Of a stretch of 64,000 bases of DNA, positions 1 to 9,127 are shown piece after piece. The position numbers were made by a program, and so were the translations under genes. The notes below the pieces were generated by a model, which made no database searches, was not told where the DNA came from, and worked only from the letters and a program-made list of their open reading frames with translations. Numbering within the stretch: the stretch's first letter is position 1; every line of letters begins with the position of its first letter. Where the stretch lies: NCBI RefSeq assembly GCF_913063105.1, contig NZ_CAJXYQ010000003.1:124001-188000 (forward strand). The letters run 5' to 3'. The DNA comes from an uncultured Draconibacterium sp. (GTDB taxonomy: Bacteria; Bacteroidota; Bacteroidia; Bacteroidales; Prolixibacteraceae).

Positions 1-1264
1 AAATTTTTGCAGCCGCCATTATGCATCCAATAGTTGTTAAAACCAATAATCCCATTGAAAGTAACAGCTCCCAAAGTGGTAAGTCGTACGGTACACGTGC
101 CATCATGGCCACAGGCGAGGTAAACGGAATTATGGAGCACCAAAAGGCCAAGGCACCTTCGGGGTTTTTGGCAATTGGAAACAGCAACATTATTGAAAGG
201 ATTAGCGGGAAGGTTACCGGAAATACCATTTGCTGCGAGTCTTCGTCGTTATCAACAGCTGCGCCAACGGCTCCCAGTAATGCGCTGTACAGCAGGTAAC
301 CTGCAAGGAAATAAAAAACAAAAGAAAAGAGAATAAGCGGCAGGTTTAAATTGCCTATCATTTCCATCACTTCCATAACCTTGTTGGGTTCGGCAGCCTG
401 AGTCATGGCCGGGTTCATCTGGCCTTGAGTTTCCATCAGGTTTTGCCCCATTTGTTGTGCCGATTCGGGTGTAAAAAAGCTTTGCACCACCACCAGGCCA
501 ATTCCGCCTAAGATAACCCAAATGGCCACCTGTGTTAGGCCAACCAGTGCGGTGCCAATAATTTTTCCGGCCATTAACTGGCTGGGTTTTACTGATGATA
601 TTATTACCTCGATAATGCGACTTTTCTTTTCTTCCATAACACTACGCATTACCATGGCTCCATACATAAACACAAAGAAATAAATGATAAGCCCCATGGC
701 ATAGCTGGCTATAAAGGCTACTATCGACGAGCTTTTTTTGGTTTCTCCCGATTCGGTAATTTTTAAGGTGCTCAGGTTAACCCATGTTTTTGTTTTGTCC
801 AAACTTTCTTCCAGATTGGGTATGCCAGCTTCGCTAATTACTTTTTGCCGTTTATCGTTCTCGATAAATCGACTGAGTTTACGTTGTATTTGTTCGGTTA
901 GCTCAAAAGGCAGCTGTTTTTCGGAGAACAGCTGGGCCAGGTTATTCGAGTAAATGTCTGATGGAATGTATAAAAGACCATAATACCCGCTGCCTTTCAG
1001 GTTTGTTTTCAGGCTCGAAAATTCTTCTTTGGGTACAAAATGGTATTTGGTTGTACCCTGGTCGGTAAATTCGCCCAGAAAAAGATTGGTGGCATCATAA
1101 ACAGCAATGGTGCGTTCTTCGGTGTCGTCTTTTATCGAAAAATAAATAACCAAACCATATACCCCGGCTATTAAAAAGGGCATTAATATGGTTAATATGA
1201 TAAAGGATTTCTTTTTAACCCTTTTCAGGTATTCTTGCTTTAATATCAGTAAAGTGTTATTCAT
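1..1264 (-). CDS. ABC-2 type transporter permease, NatB-like (partial, C-terminus beyond window)
   Basis: Reading frame open from an ATG at 1264 to the left edge, about 421 codons, with no stop inside the window. It starts MNNTLLILKQEYLKRVKKKS, has a first membrane span at about residues 19-41, a soluble extracytoplasmic region to about residue 185, then several hydrophobic segments. The cytoplasmic motif MEEKKSRIIEVIISS between spans is typical of the ABC2_membrane_3 / NatB family of exporter permeases. The ATPase gene just upstream ends 10 bp before this start, so the two form an operon and presumably one exporter. The substrate cannot be told; NatAB of Bacillus extrudes sodium, but many relatives do not. 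The 3' end is missing only because of the window border. Confidence 0.88.
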   Translation of the reverse strand, partial: MNNTLLILKQEYLKRVKKKSFIILTILMPFLIAGVYGLVIYFSIKDDTEERTIAVYDATNLFLGEFTDQGTTKYHFVPKEEFSSLKTNLKGSGYYGLLYIPSDIYSNNLAQLFSEKQLPFELTEQIQRKLSRFIENDKRQKVISEAGIPNLEESLDKTKTWVNLSTLKITESGETKKSSSIVAFIASYAMGLIIYFFVFMYGAMVMRSVMEEKKSRIIEVIISSVKPSQLMAGKIIGTALVGLTQVAIWVILGGIGLVVVQSFFTPESAQQMGQNLMETQGQMNPAMTQAAEPNKVMEVMEMIGNLNLPLILFSFVFYFLAGYLLYSALLGAVGAAVDNDEDSQQMVFPVTFPLILSIMLLFPIAKNPEGALAFWCSIIPFTSPVAMMARVPYDLPLWELLLSMGLLVLTTIGCIMAAAKI

Positions 1265-1274
1265 AATGGCTTGT

Positions 1275-2198
1275 TTAGTTTTTGTTCGATTCTTCAACAG
1301 CTTTAATAAATACATCGTTCATGCTCGGAATAAGTTCTTCAAAAGACAGAACTTCGGCAACCGGCATTATAGCAGATAGCAGGTTGTTATTCGAATTCCC
1401 GTTGAGGTATTGCACTTTCAAAGTGTTTTCTTTTTCCGATTCGTTATGGCTGATAATATTGTAATCGGTACCTAACGCCAGGTCAACCTTATTAAAATCG
1501 CCCCGGTATTTTATATCAAAGGTGTTTGATTTGTACTTCATGCGGATTTCATCGGTTGGACCGTCTTCAATTTTTTTCGACTTATTAATCAGGGCGATAT
1601 GGTCGCAAAGCTCTTCAACTGATCCCATATTGTGGGTAGAAAAAATAATGGTGGCACCTTCTTTTTTCAGGTTGAGAATTTCTTTTTTCAGCAGGTTGGC
1701 ATTTATAGGGTCGAAACCGCTAAAGGGTTCGTCGAAAATAAGCAGCTTAGGTTGATGAACCACGGTGGTAATAAACTGCACTTTTTGTTGCATTCCTTTC
1801 GACAGTTCTTCTACTTTTTTGTTCCACCAGGGCATAATGTCGAATTTCTCGAACCACAATTTCAGGTTTTTTGTTGCATCGCGGTGCGACATACCTTTCA
1901 ACTGTGCAAGATAGATGGCCTGTTCTCCAATTTTCATTTTTTTATACAAACCGCGTTCTTCGGGCAAATAGCCAATATGTGAAATGTCAGCACGGTTCAT
2001 GCGTTTGCCTTTCAGAAAAATTTCACCACTATCGGGGGCGGTGATTTGGTTAATAATGCGGATTAGGGTGGTTTTGCCCGCGCCATTGGGGCCAAGCAAA
2101 CCAAAAATACTTTGTTCTTTTACCGAAATGCTAACATCAGTTAAGGCCTGTGTGCTGGCAAAAACCTTGTTTACATTACGCGCTTCAAATAATTCCAT
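1275..2198 (-). CDS. ABC transporter ATP-binding protein, NatA-like
   Basis: 307-residue nucleotide-binding subunit. Walker A GPNGAGKT near residue 36, signature LSKGMQQK near 134, Walker B LLIFDEP near 153 with the following switch histidine (STHN). The C-terminal ~80 residues after the ATPase core match the extra domain (DUF4162 type) common in NatA-like and gliding-type exporter ATPases. ATG start confirmed at 2198. It precedes the NatB-like permease by 10 bp, so it energises that permease at the inner membrane. A -7-like box (TATATTTG on the minus strand, 2364-2371) lies upstream but its -33 element is poorly spaced. Function of the pair beyond export is unknown. Confidence 0.92.
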   Translation of the reverse strand: MELFEARNVNKVFASTQALTDVSISVKEQSIFGLLGPNGAGKTTLIRIINQITAPDSGEIFLKGKRMNRADISHIGYLPEERGLYKKMKIGEQAIYLAQLKGMSHRDATKNLKLWFEKFDIMPWWNKKVEELSKGMQQKVQFITTVVHQPKLLIFDEPFSGFDPINANLLKKEILNLKKEGATIIFSTHNMGSVEELCDHIALINKSKKIEDGPTDEIRMKYKSNTFDIKYRGDFNKVDLALGTDYNIISHNESEKENTLKVQYLNGNSNNNLLSAIMPVAEVLSFEELIPSMNDVFIKAVEESNKN

Positions 2199-2464
2199 AT
2201 TGTTTTTATTGAATAGTAAGATTTAACTCCTGCAAATTACAGGTTTGGTTTTAAATATGCGTAAAGTAAATGCGAAAATACTTCCGGTGATAACGAATTT
2301 CGGCGAATGGTGATTTTTAGAGGACAAACTGTTCATGAAAGATTCTAACTCCAATGTTCTTAACAAATATAACAACGGAATACGCACAACTCTTTTCTTG
2401 ATAGTTTGAGGTATTAAGTGATACTACACCGGGCAAGCAATTCTAAGAGGCTATAAACTTTTGG

Positions 2465-3625
2465 TTAAAAATGATGTTGAATACTTTCTTCCAGATAAGG
2501 ATGATTTTTGGGGACTAAACTGGCTTTTGTAAGTGTTGTTCCCACCACCCACGTAAATAATCCGGCATAACCCAGGAAAGTACCAATTTCGAGCAAGCCA
2601 AATTTTGCCTCGTGTACAGTTGGAGGCCAGATTATGTAGTAAAGTTCGGTATATTGTCCCACAATAAGTATAAAAATTACGGGCAGCATAAAAAGTTTGC
2701 TTCGCGAGGTTTTGCGCGGCATTAAAACCAAAAACGGAATGGCCCAGTTAAGCACAATGTTTACAAAGAAAAGCACTTTGTAGGCACCATGCCAGCGGTG
2801 CACAAACCACCCTGTTTCTTCGGGGATGTTGCCATACCAGATAAGCATAAACTCGGCAAAATTAAAATAGCCCCAAACAATACTGGCCATAAATATGTAG
2901 CGGGTAAAATCGTGCAGGTGGCTACTGTTTAATTGCGGGAATTTACCTTGTTTTGACAAAAGTATTACGATTAATGCAATAATGGATGCTGCATGAAGCA
3001 CTCCGGCCATAAAACTTTTTCCGGCAAACAGGGTGCTAAACCAATGCGGCTCGAGCGACATTAACATATCAACCGAAAACAAGCTAAACGAAAGAGCCAG
3101 TACAAAAATCAGGATCTTGGAGTACAATTCGGATTTCCGGAAGTAAAGCATGCCGCCTACTTCATCTTCTTTTAGCGAAAACTTTCGCAATACTTTGGTT
3201 AAAATAATCCAGGCTGCAAAAAATACCACTACGCGCACAAAAAAGAACGGAATATTAAGGTATGGCGATTTGTGTTGCAGAATGCGGTCGTGTTGAACCA
3301 CTTCGTGGTGGGTCCATTCAAAAACCGAATGCATGCCAAAATAAAGGATCAGAAAAAAAACTGCAGCAAACGGCAGATAGGCTACCATAGCTTCGGGCAC
3401 GCGTTTAAACAGGGCCGACCAGCCCGACTGGGTAATGTACTGGATGGCTCCAAAAAAGGCGGCTCCAATAGCCAGCGAAACAAAATAGTAATTGTTTAAC
3501 AGGTAGTTTGCCCAGGTTCGTTCTGCATCAAAAACAAAACCAAGCGCATATGATATTACGCCTATGCCCATTAAAACATAAGTGGCCATTTTAAATCGGT
3601 TTGAAAGTACTAAACGGTCTTCCAT
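2465..3625 (-). CDS. actF: Alternative complex III subunit ActF (quinol:cytochrome c oxidoreductase membrane subunit)
   Basis: 386-residue polytopic membrane protein, about ten hydrophobic spans, last gene of the act operon, 38 bp after actE. Family knowledge: ActF is the second, NrfD/ActC-related membrane subunit of alternative complex III, which oxidises menaquinol and passes electrons to periplasmic carriers or directly to an oxidase. Identification rests on position after actE, length, and the spaced hydrophobic segments with conserved aromatic/His-rich stretches such as WTHHEVVQHD and FVHRWHGAYK. No terminal oxidase gene follows; the next gene on this strand is an unrelated ABC ATPase 266 bp further on. 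Confidence 0.9.
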   Translation of the reverse strand: MEDRLVLSNRFKMATYVLMGIGVISYALGFVFDAERTWANYLLNNYYFVSLAIGAAFFGAIQYITQSGWSALFKRVPEAMVAYLPFAAVFFLILYFGMHSVFEWTHHEVVQHDRILQHKSPYLNIPFFFVRVVVFFAAWIILTKVLRKFSLKEDEVGGMLYFRKSELYSKILIFVLALSFSLFSVDMLMSLEPHWFSTLFAGKSFMAGVLHAASIIALIVILLSKQGKFPQLNSSHLHDFTRYIFMASIVWGYFNFAEFMLIWYGNIPEETGWFVHRWHGAYKVLFFVNIVLNWAIPFLVLMPRKTSRSKLFMLPVIFILIVGQYTELYYIIWPPTVHEAKFGLLEIGTFLGYAGLFTWVVGTTLTKASLVPKNHPYLEESIQHHF

Positions 3626-3663
3626 ATCTGTTCCTTTTTGTTCTTTTTCAGTTCTTTATCGCA

Positions 3664-4254
3664 TTACTTTTGTAAAACCTCTTTCACGTACATGGCAATC
3701 TTCCAGCGGTCTTCGGGGCGAATCATCGATCCGTGTTCGGCCATAATACCATGGCCTACGGTTATTACATGATAAATATCGCCTTCGGGGCTGGCAAGCA
3801 TTTTCTCGCTTAACAAGCTGGCCGGTGGGTAAGTGTATTTCTTATTAACATACAACGGACCTTGTCCATCGCCGGTATCGCCATGGCATTGCATGCAGTA
3901 AACTCCATACATTTTTTCACCACGCTGAAGGTTTGTTTTATTGTTTTCCAGTTCGTTAACCAGTGTTGCAGCAGCCAGTACTCTGTCTTCATCTGTTTTT
4001 TCGTAAGCGTAAGGCACCATGCCACGCGGAATTGTTCCCGGCACAGGTGGTTGCATCGTTTTTCCATCAGCAAAATTCGGGTTAGCAGTGTAACTCTCGT
4101 AGGCGGGTGAAGTTACCATGTCCTCAAAATACTGCCACCCGGTAGTACGGCGGTTGTAGTCGCAGGCACTTAGCAAAACAAAAGCCACAATCAGCAATGA
4201 AAAAGTAAAACTCTGCAAAAAGCTTCTTCCTTTTATGTTCTTTTTACTGTTCAT
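3664..4254 (-). CDS. actE: Alternative complex III subunit ActE, monohaem cytochrome c lipoprotein
   Basis: Chosen start is the ATG at 4254 (196 aa), 4 bp after the actD stop; an upstream ATG at 4290 would overlap actD by 32 bp and would put 12 polar residues before the signal peptide. From 4254 the N-terminus is a lipoprotein signal ending LLSAC, so the mature protein would be lipid-anchored on the periplasmic side. One haem c motif, CMQCH, is followed by GDTGDGQG and a downstream Met-rich stretch (HGIMAEHGSM) that can supply the distal ligand. Role: carries electrons within or out of complex III. Belongs to the translationally coupled actABCDEF unit. Confidence 0.9.
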   Translation of the reverse strand: MNSKKNIKGRSFLQSFTFSLLIVAFVLLSACDYNRRTTGWQYFEDMVTSPAYESYTANPNFADGKTMQPPVPGTIPRGMVPYAYEKTDEDRVLAAATLVNELENNKTNLQRGEKMYGVYCMQCHGDTGDGQGPLYVNKKYTYPPASLLSEKMLASPEGDIYHVITVGHGIMAEHGSMIRPEDRWKIAMYVKEVLQK

Positions 4255-4258
4255 ATTT

Positions 4259-4771
4259 TTAGTCTGAAATCTTGTTTTCAATTTTACCATGTTCCGTCAG
4301 AATAGTTTTTACCAATTCGCTGTTTTTTACAATATCAGCTTCATCAAAAACCATTACAAACTTGTCATCTGTTGCACGTTCATGAAAGATTTTGGCCTTC
4401 TTGCCCGGAAATATATTGGCACGTGCCGAAAAGGTAAACAAGGTTAGTAAGGTGATAGAAAGAATGGTGGCCACAATGGTAACTACAATAAACGAGGGAA
4501 ATGCGTTAAAAGGTTTTCCTCCGTAGTGCAAAGGCCAGCTGTACACCGCGGCATAGGTTAAAAAGCCCAGAATGCCAATTGCTGCAAACAGTCCGAAAAA
4601 GAAAGCAGCATGTGTAATACGTGTTTTTATTGGCATTCCTTCCAGTATTTCGTGCACCGGATAAGGCGTATACACCTCAACCGGAGTTAAGCCTTTGTTT
4701 TTTAGCTTTTCAAAGGCATCAACCAGCGTTGCCTCATCATTAAATACACCCAACATATATTTTTTACTCAT
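4259..4771 (-). CDS. actD: Alternative complex III subunit ActD (DUF3341)
   Basis: 170 aa, starting ATGAGTAA so that its ATG overlaps the end of actC by 8 bp, which suggests coupled translation. N-terminal soluble part (MLGVFNDEATLVDAFEKLKN) resembles a small alpha/beta domain; two membrane spans follow at about residues 55-77 and 91-113, then a cytoplasmic tail. This layout is that of DUF3341 proteins, which are always found with ActC and hold the ActC/ActF membrane part. No cofactor motif is visible, as expected. Confidence 0.9.
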   Translation of the reverse strand: MSKKYMLGVFNDEATLVDAFEKLKNKGLTPVEVYTPYPVHEILEGMPIKTRITHAAFFFGLFAAIGILGFLTYAAVYSWPLHYGGKPFNAFPSFIVVTIVATILSITLLTLFTFSARANIFPGKKAKIFHERATDDKFVMVFDEADIVKNSELVKTILTEHGKIENKISD

Positions 4772-6149
4772 GAGATTTAGCTTTTAGTTGTCCGTTATTA
4801 GGTTTGTCGAATTTTGCCACACTTTTTAATTCCGAAATAGCAATCATTGGGATATAGCGGAAGAACAACAGTACGCCGGCAATGAACATGCCCAGGGTAC
4901 CAACAAAGAATCCGATTTCAACCCACGAGGGCGAGTAATTGGCCCATGCAGCGGGCAGATAATCGCGGCTTAGGGTGGTAACAACAATGTTAAATCGCTC
5001 GTACCACATTCCAATATTTATAATTATGGAGATGATAAAAACAATCCACATGCGTTTGCGAACGGCTTTAAACCAAAACAGTTGAGGAATTACAGCGTTG
5101 GCTGTAAACATGGCCCAAAACTGAAAGGCGTAGTCGCCAAACAAGCGATTTTTAAAGAACATATAGTTCTCGTAATCCGAAGCGGAGTACCAGGCAATAA
5201 AAATCTCGGTCATGTAGGCTGTACCCATAATCAGCGAGATAAATATAAGGATGCGGCAAACGGCATCCACATGTCGGTCGGTAATAAAATCGTTCATTTT
5301 ATACAGTCCACGCATGGTAATAACGAGGGTAAGTACCATGGCAAAACCCGAAAAAATAGCCCCAATTACAAAGTAAGGCGGGAAAATAGTGGTATGCCAT
5401 CCGGCTTGTACCGAAACGGCAAAGTCGGTAGAAACAATTGAATGTACCGAAACAACCAGCACTGCAGCAATACCTCCAAGCACAAAACTAAGTCCTTCAA
5501 AACGTAGCCATTCGCGGCTCGATCCGGTCCATCCGAATGCAAAAAAACCGTACACTGCTTTTTTTATTTTGGATTTGGCCGTATCGCGCACGGTAGCAAA
5601 ATCGGGTACCATACCAAAATACCAGAAACTGGCCGAAATAAGCAGGTAGGCAGAAATTGCCACAAAGTCCCAGAACAGGGGCGAGTTAAAGTTTACCCAC
5701 AACGGACCACGCGTATTCGGATACGGGAAAATATAGAAAAATAACCACGGACGCCCCATGTGCAACAAGGGAAAGAGACTGGCGCAAAATACAGCTACAA
5801 CAGTCATTGCTTCTGCGGCACGGTTAATAGCTGTTCTCCATTTCTGCCTTAAAATAAGCAGGAATATGGAAAATGCGGTTCCGGCATGGCCAATTCCTAT
5901 CCACCAAACAAAGTTGATGATGGCCCAGCCCCAGGCAACAGAGTTGTTTACTCCCCAGGTGCCAATACCGGTTGAAATGGTAACGTATTTACAATACAAG
6001 CCAAAACCAAACATGCCCAAACTTACCAGCATGGCCGCATACCACCACAAAGGTGTTTTGTCGTGTATCGGAGCGAGTATCTCCTTCGATATCTGGCTGT
6101 ACGACTTGTCGCCATCAATAAGTTTTCCTCTAACGGCTGAATTATACAT
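4764..6149 (-). CDS. actC: Alternative complex III subunit ActC (NrfD/polysulfide reductase-type membrane subunit)
   Basis: 461 aa, about ten membrane spans, NrfD family. Motifs such as WWIGIGHAGTAFSIFLLIL and LLHMGRPWLFFYIFPYP are typical of ActC/PsrC proteins, where the quinol site lies near the periplasmic face next to ActB. It begins 6 bp after actB and its end overlaps actD by 8 bp. Known role: quinol oxidation and possible proton translocation in alternative complex III. Length agrees with characterised family members. Confidence 0.94.
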   Translation of the reverse strand: MYNSAVRGKLIDGDKSYSQISKEILAPIHDKTPLWWYAAMLVSLGMFGFGLYCKYVTISTGIGTWGVNNSVAWGWAIINFVWWIGIGHAGTAFSIFLLILRQKWRTAINRAAEAMTVVAVFCASLFPLLHMGRPWLFFYIFPYPNTRGPLWVNFNSPLFWDFVAISAYLLISASFWYFGMVPDFATVRDTAKSKIKKAVYGFFAFGWTGSSREWLRFEGLSFVLGGIAAVLVVSVHSIVSTDFAVSVQAGWHTTIFPPYFVIGAIFSGFAMVLTLVITMRGLYKMNDFITDRHVDAVCRILIFISLIMGTAYMTEIFIAWYSASDYENYMFFKNRLFGDYAFQFWAMFTANAVIPQLFWFKAVRKRMWIVFIISIIINIGMWYERFNIVVTTLSRDYLPAAWANYSPSWVEIGFFVGTLGMFIAGVLLFFRYIPMIAISELKSVAKFDKPNNGQLKAKSHE

Positions 6150-6155
6150 AGGCGT

Positions 6156-9095
6156 TTATGCTTTTTTGTTTCTTACTTTGGTTAAATAACCTACCGATGG
6201 CAGGGTGTGCAGTTCTTCAAGTAAATGATAATTGCGTTCGTTTTTAAACAGCTTGTTTATTTTGCCGTTCGGATCGTTCAGGTCGCCAAAAACCAGTGCA
6301 TCAGCCGGGCACGACTGTACACATGCAGGTTGAATCTCTCCGTCCTGCAGTTTTCTACCGGCAACTTTGGCTTCTGCCTTTTTCTCCTGGATGCGTTGTA
6401 CACAGAACGAGCATTTTTCAACCACACCACGCGAACGAACAGTAACATCGGGGTTCAATACCATGCGTCCCAGGTCGCTGTTTGAGGCATAGTCAAATGC
6501 ATCGTTATTTACGTACTGAAACCAGTTAAACCTCCGCACTTTGTATGGGCAGTTGTTTACACAATATTTGGTTCCTACACAGCGGTTGTAGGCCATTTGG
6601 TTTAGTCCTTCATCACTGTGTGGTGTTGCCGATACCGGACAAACATTTTCGCAGGGTGCATTGTCGCAGTGCTGGCACATAACGGGTTGATGATACACAT
6701 CGGGGTTTTCTGCATCATTCGAGAAATAACGGTCAACACGAATCCAATGCATAATCCGACGGTTGCGCACTTGTTCTTTTCCGATCACCTGCACATTGTT
6801 TTCGGCCTGGCACGAAATGGAACAGTTTCCACAGCCAATGCAACTCGAAAGATCTACAGCCATTGCCCAGTGGTGCCCTTTAAATTCCTGCTCGGGATAG
6901 AGCGAAACGTGGTGTTTTTTGTGTACTTCGCGAATTTCGTTCCCCGAGGCAGGGTCGAGTTGCCATTTATCGAAATTGGTTTCGCGCACAATTGGCCGCC
7001 CCTCCATTGAGTGGTGTGTTTGAGACAAAGCCAATTCGTATGTCTTTTCAGTAGCTTGAACATCGGCTCCGCTTAGCCAAAATTGTTTGCCGCCGTTTTT
7101 AATTGGTGTGAGTGCGAACATATTTTTACCCACTCCATCGCCTACTTTTCCGGCAATTTGGCGGCCATAACCCAAGGCCACCGAAATGGTTCCGGGAGCT
7201 TGTCCGGGCTGAACAAAAACAGGCATTTCCAACCCGTTTATAGTAATCACCGATTCGTTCTGAACGCCATTCTCTTCGGCCCATTTTACCGGAACTGCGG
7301 CAAAATTATCCCAGCTGATCTTCGCAACGGGATCAGGCAATTCCTGTAACCACGGATTGTTGGCAGCAGTTCCGTCTTTCAATGCCACACTTTGGTAGAA
7401 AACAATCTCCCATCCTTGAGATTCAGCTCCGCCAAGTTGTAAGGCATTTTCTAATCCATTTTCACTGTAAACAGGTGCTTCTGCAATTGTCGCTGTTTCG
7501 AATACACCTTTTTGCAAGGCATCGTTCCAGAATAATCTTGAATCGGAATATTTTGATTGCAAACCAGTGTAGTTTTCTTCCCAGTTGGCTTTTACATATT
7601 CGTAATAATTGGGCGCCTCATTTCCTGCCCATTTCAGCAGACTTTCCTGTGCCTGACGGCTATCAAAAAGTTTTGATATGGCAGGCTGTGCCAGGCTGTA
7701 CGAACCTGTTTTAACTTCTGCATCGTTCCAGGCCTCAAGGTAGTGTGGAGCGGGGCACACCCAATGGCAGGCTGCTGTTGTTTCGTCTTTTCTGTCGGCA
7801 AACGATACCGAGAGTTCTGCACCTTGAATCAACGCTTTTATTTCTTCTCCTTTCGGGTGGTTGTATACCGGATTAACCCCCCAACAGAGCAAACCTGCAA
7901 CTTCTTTACTTTTTAACCCGCCAAGCAGCTGTTCAAAATCGGCATCAATTGCCTGGTGGCTTAGCAGGGGTTTATCCCATAAAATTGTAGATCCGTAGTT
8001 GCCTAAAAGATTGTTTATGGCATTTACTATCAGTTGAGTATCAGTGTCGTTAGTGCCTGAAATTACAAGTGATTGCCCTTCGTTAGCCAGTAAGTCTTCA
8101 GCTAATCCTGCTACATCAACCGGGCTTCCGGGGGCAGCAATGGTTACTGTTCCTTTAGCCTGTAAAAGCTGATAATAAAGGGCTGTTAATAGTGTCTTTT
8201 CTTCCGATGGTTTTATGGGTACGCGCACATCGGCATTCGAACCGGTAAGTGTCATTCCTGCTTCAAACTGGTAATGACGGCTCATTTCATCGCCCTGGTC
8301 GAGCACCCGTCTTCCGGCGGCATAGGCTTTGGTATATTCGGTTGACGATAGCCAGGTACCCAAAAAATCGGCGCCAAAGCTGGCAATTACCTTCGCCCGT
8401 TCAAATCGGTAATCAGGAATTAAGGCTGTTCCAAAACTTTGTTGGTTGGCCTGCAACATTCCACTGGCCGAAACGGCATCGTATTTTACCCACTCCACAT
8501 TGGGGAATTTTTCCTGAAAGTTTGCGATTACTTTTTTGGTTGATGGAGAAATTAGGGTTGATGTCAGCAGTACAACTTTTTTGCCGTCGGCATTTAGTTG
8601 GCTTAATTTTTTCGATATGTAACTGTCGGCTTCTGCCCAATTGGTGGCTTCACCTCGTTTTAATGGGGTTTTAAAACGGGCATCATCGTATAAATCGAGC
8701 ACTGAGGCTTGTACACGTGCCGAGGTTCCTTTTTGCGATATGGGTGAAAGGTCGTTGCCTTCAATTTTTATTGGGCGGCCATCGCGCACTTTTACCAAAA
8801 CGCTGCAATATTCGTTGGCCTCAAAATAGGTAGAGGCATAATAGTTGGCCATTCCCGGCGAAACTTCTTCGGGTTTAACCAGGTAGGGAATGGCTTTATC
8901 AACCGGGCGTTTGCAGCTTGCAACAACCGCAGCTGCAGCAACACTGAATCCGAAGGTTTTTAGAAAATCGCGACGCGATGCGCCGGAGGCTTTTTTTAAC
9001 ACGGCACGTTTAGCATCCAGTTCCAGTTTAATTTCATTCTTTTTAAACTCTGCCGGATTGTTTAACTCCTCTAAACTTCTCCAATATTTTGTCAT
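6156..9095 (-). CDS. actB: Alternative complex III subunit ActB (molybdopterin-oxidoreductase-like plus Fe-S protein)
   Basis: 979 aa. A twin-arginine motif SRRDFLK at residues 40-46 is followed by a hydrophobic stretch ending VVASC (Cys61), so export by Tat with lipidation is likely. Residues ~60-700 match a molybdopterin-oxidoreductase fold; family members lack the Mo cofactor. The C-terminal ferredoxin part carries CIGCGNCSISC (~751), CQHCDNAPCENVC (~806), CVGTKYCVNNC (~838), CSFC (~892) and CVQSC (~922), enough for three [4Fe-4S] and one [3Fe-4S] cluster. It passes electrons from the ActC quinol site to ActA haems. A natural fusion of the PsrA- and PsrB-type parts, as usual for ActB. Confidence 0.95.
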   Translation of the reverse strand: MTKYWRSLEELNNPAEFKKNEIKLELDAKRAVLKKASGASRRDFLKTFGFSVAAAAVVASCKRPVDKAIPYLVKPEEVSPGMANYYASTYFEANEYCSVLVKVRDGRPIKIEGNDLSPISQKGTSARVQASVLDLYDDARFKTPLKRGEATNWAEADSYISKKLSQLNADGKKVVLLTSTLISPSTKKVIANFQEKFPNVEWVKYDAVSASGMLQANQQSFGTALIPDYRFERAKVIASFGADFLGTWLSSTEYTKAYAAGRRVLDQGDEMSRHYQFEAGMTLTGSNADVRVPIKPSEEKTLLTALYYQLLQAKGTVTIAAPGSPVDVAGLAEDLLANEGQSLVISGTNDTDTQLIVNAINNLLGNYGSTILWDKPLLSHQAIDADFEQLLGGLKSKEVAGLLCWGVNPVYNHPKGEEIKALIQGAELSVSFADRKDETTAACHWVCPAPHYLEAWNDAEVKTGSYSLAQPAISKLFDSRQAQESLLKWAGNEAPNYYEYVKANWEENYTGLQSKYSDSRLFWNDALQKGVFETATIAEAPVYSENGLENALQLGGAESQGWEIVFYQSVALKDGTAANNPWLQELPDPVAKISWDNFAAVPVKWAEENGVQNESVITINGLEMPVFVQPGQAPGTISVALGYGRQIAGKVGDGVGKNMFALTPIKNGGKQFWLSGADVQATEKTYELALSQTHHSMEGRPIVRETNFDKWQLDPASGNEIREVHKKHHVSLYPEQEFKGHHWAMAVDLSSCIGCGNCSISCQAENNVQVIGKEQVRNRRIMHWIRVDRYFSNDAENPDVYHQPVMCQHCDNAPCENVCPVSATPHSDEGLNQMAYNRCVGTKYCVNNCPYKVRRFNWFQYVNNDAFDYASNSDLGRMVLNPDVTVRSRGVVEKCSFCVQRIQEKKAEAKVAGRKLQDGEIQPACVQSCPADALVFGDLNDPNGKINKLFKNERNYHLLEELHTLPSVGYLTKVRNKKA

Positions 9096-9127
9096 AGTTT
9101 ATTTGATTCTGCTTAAAACTTGATCTA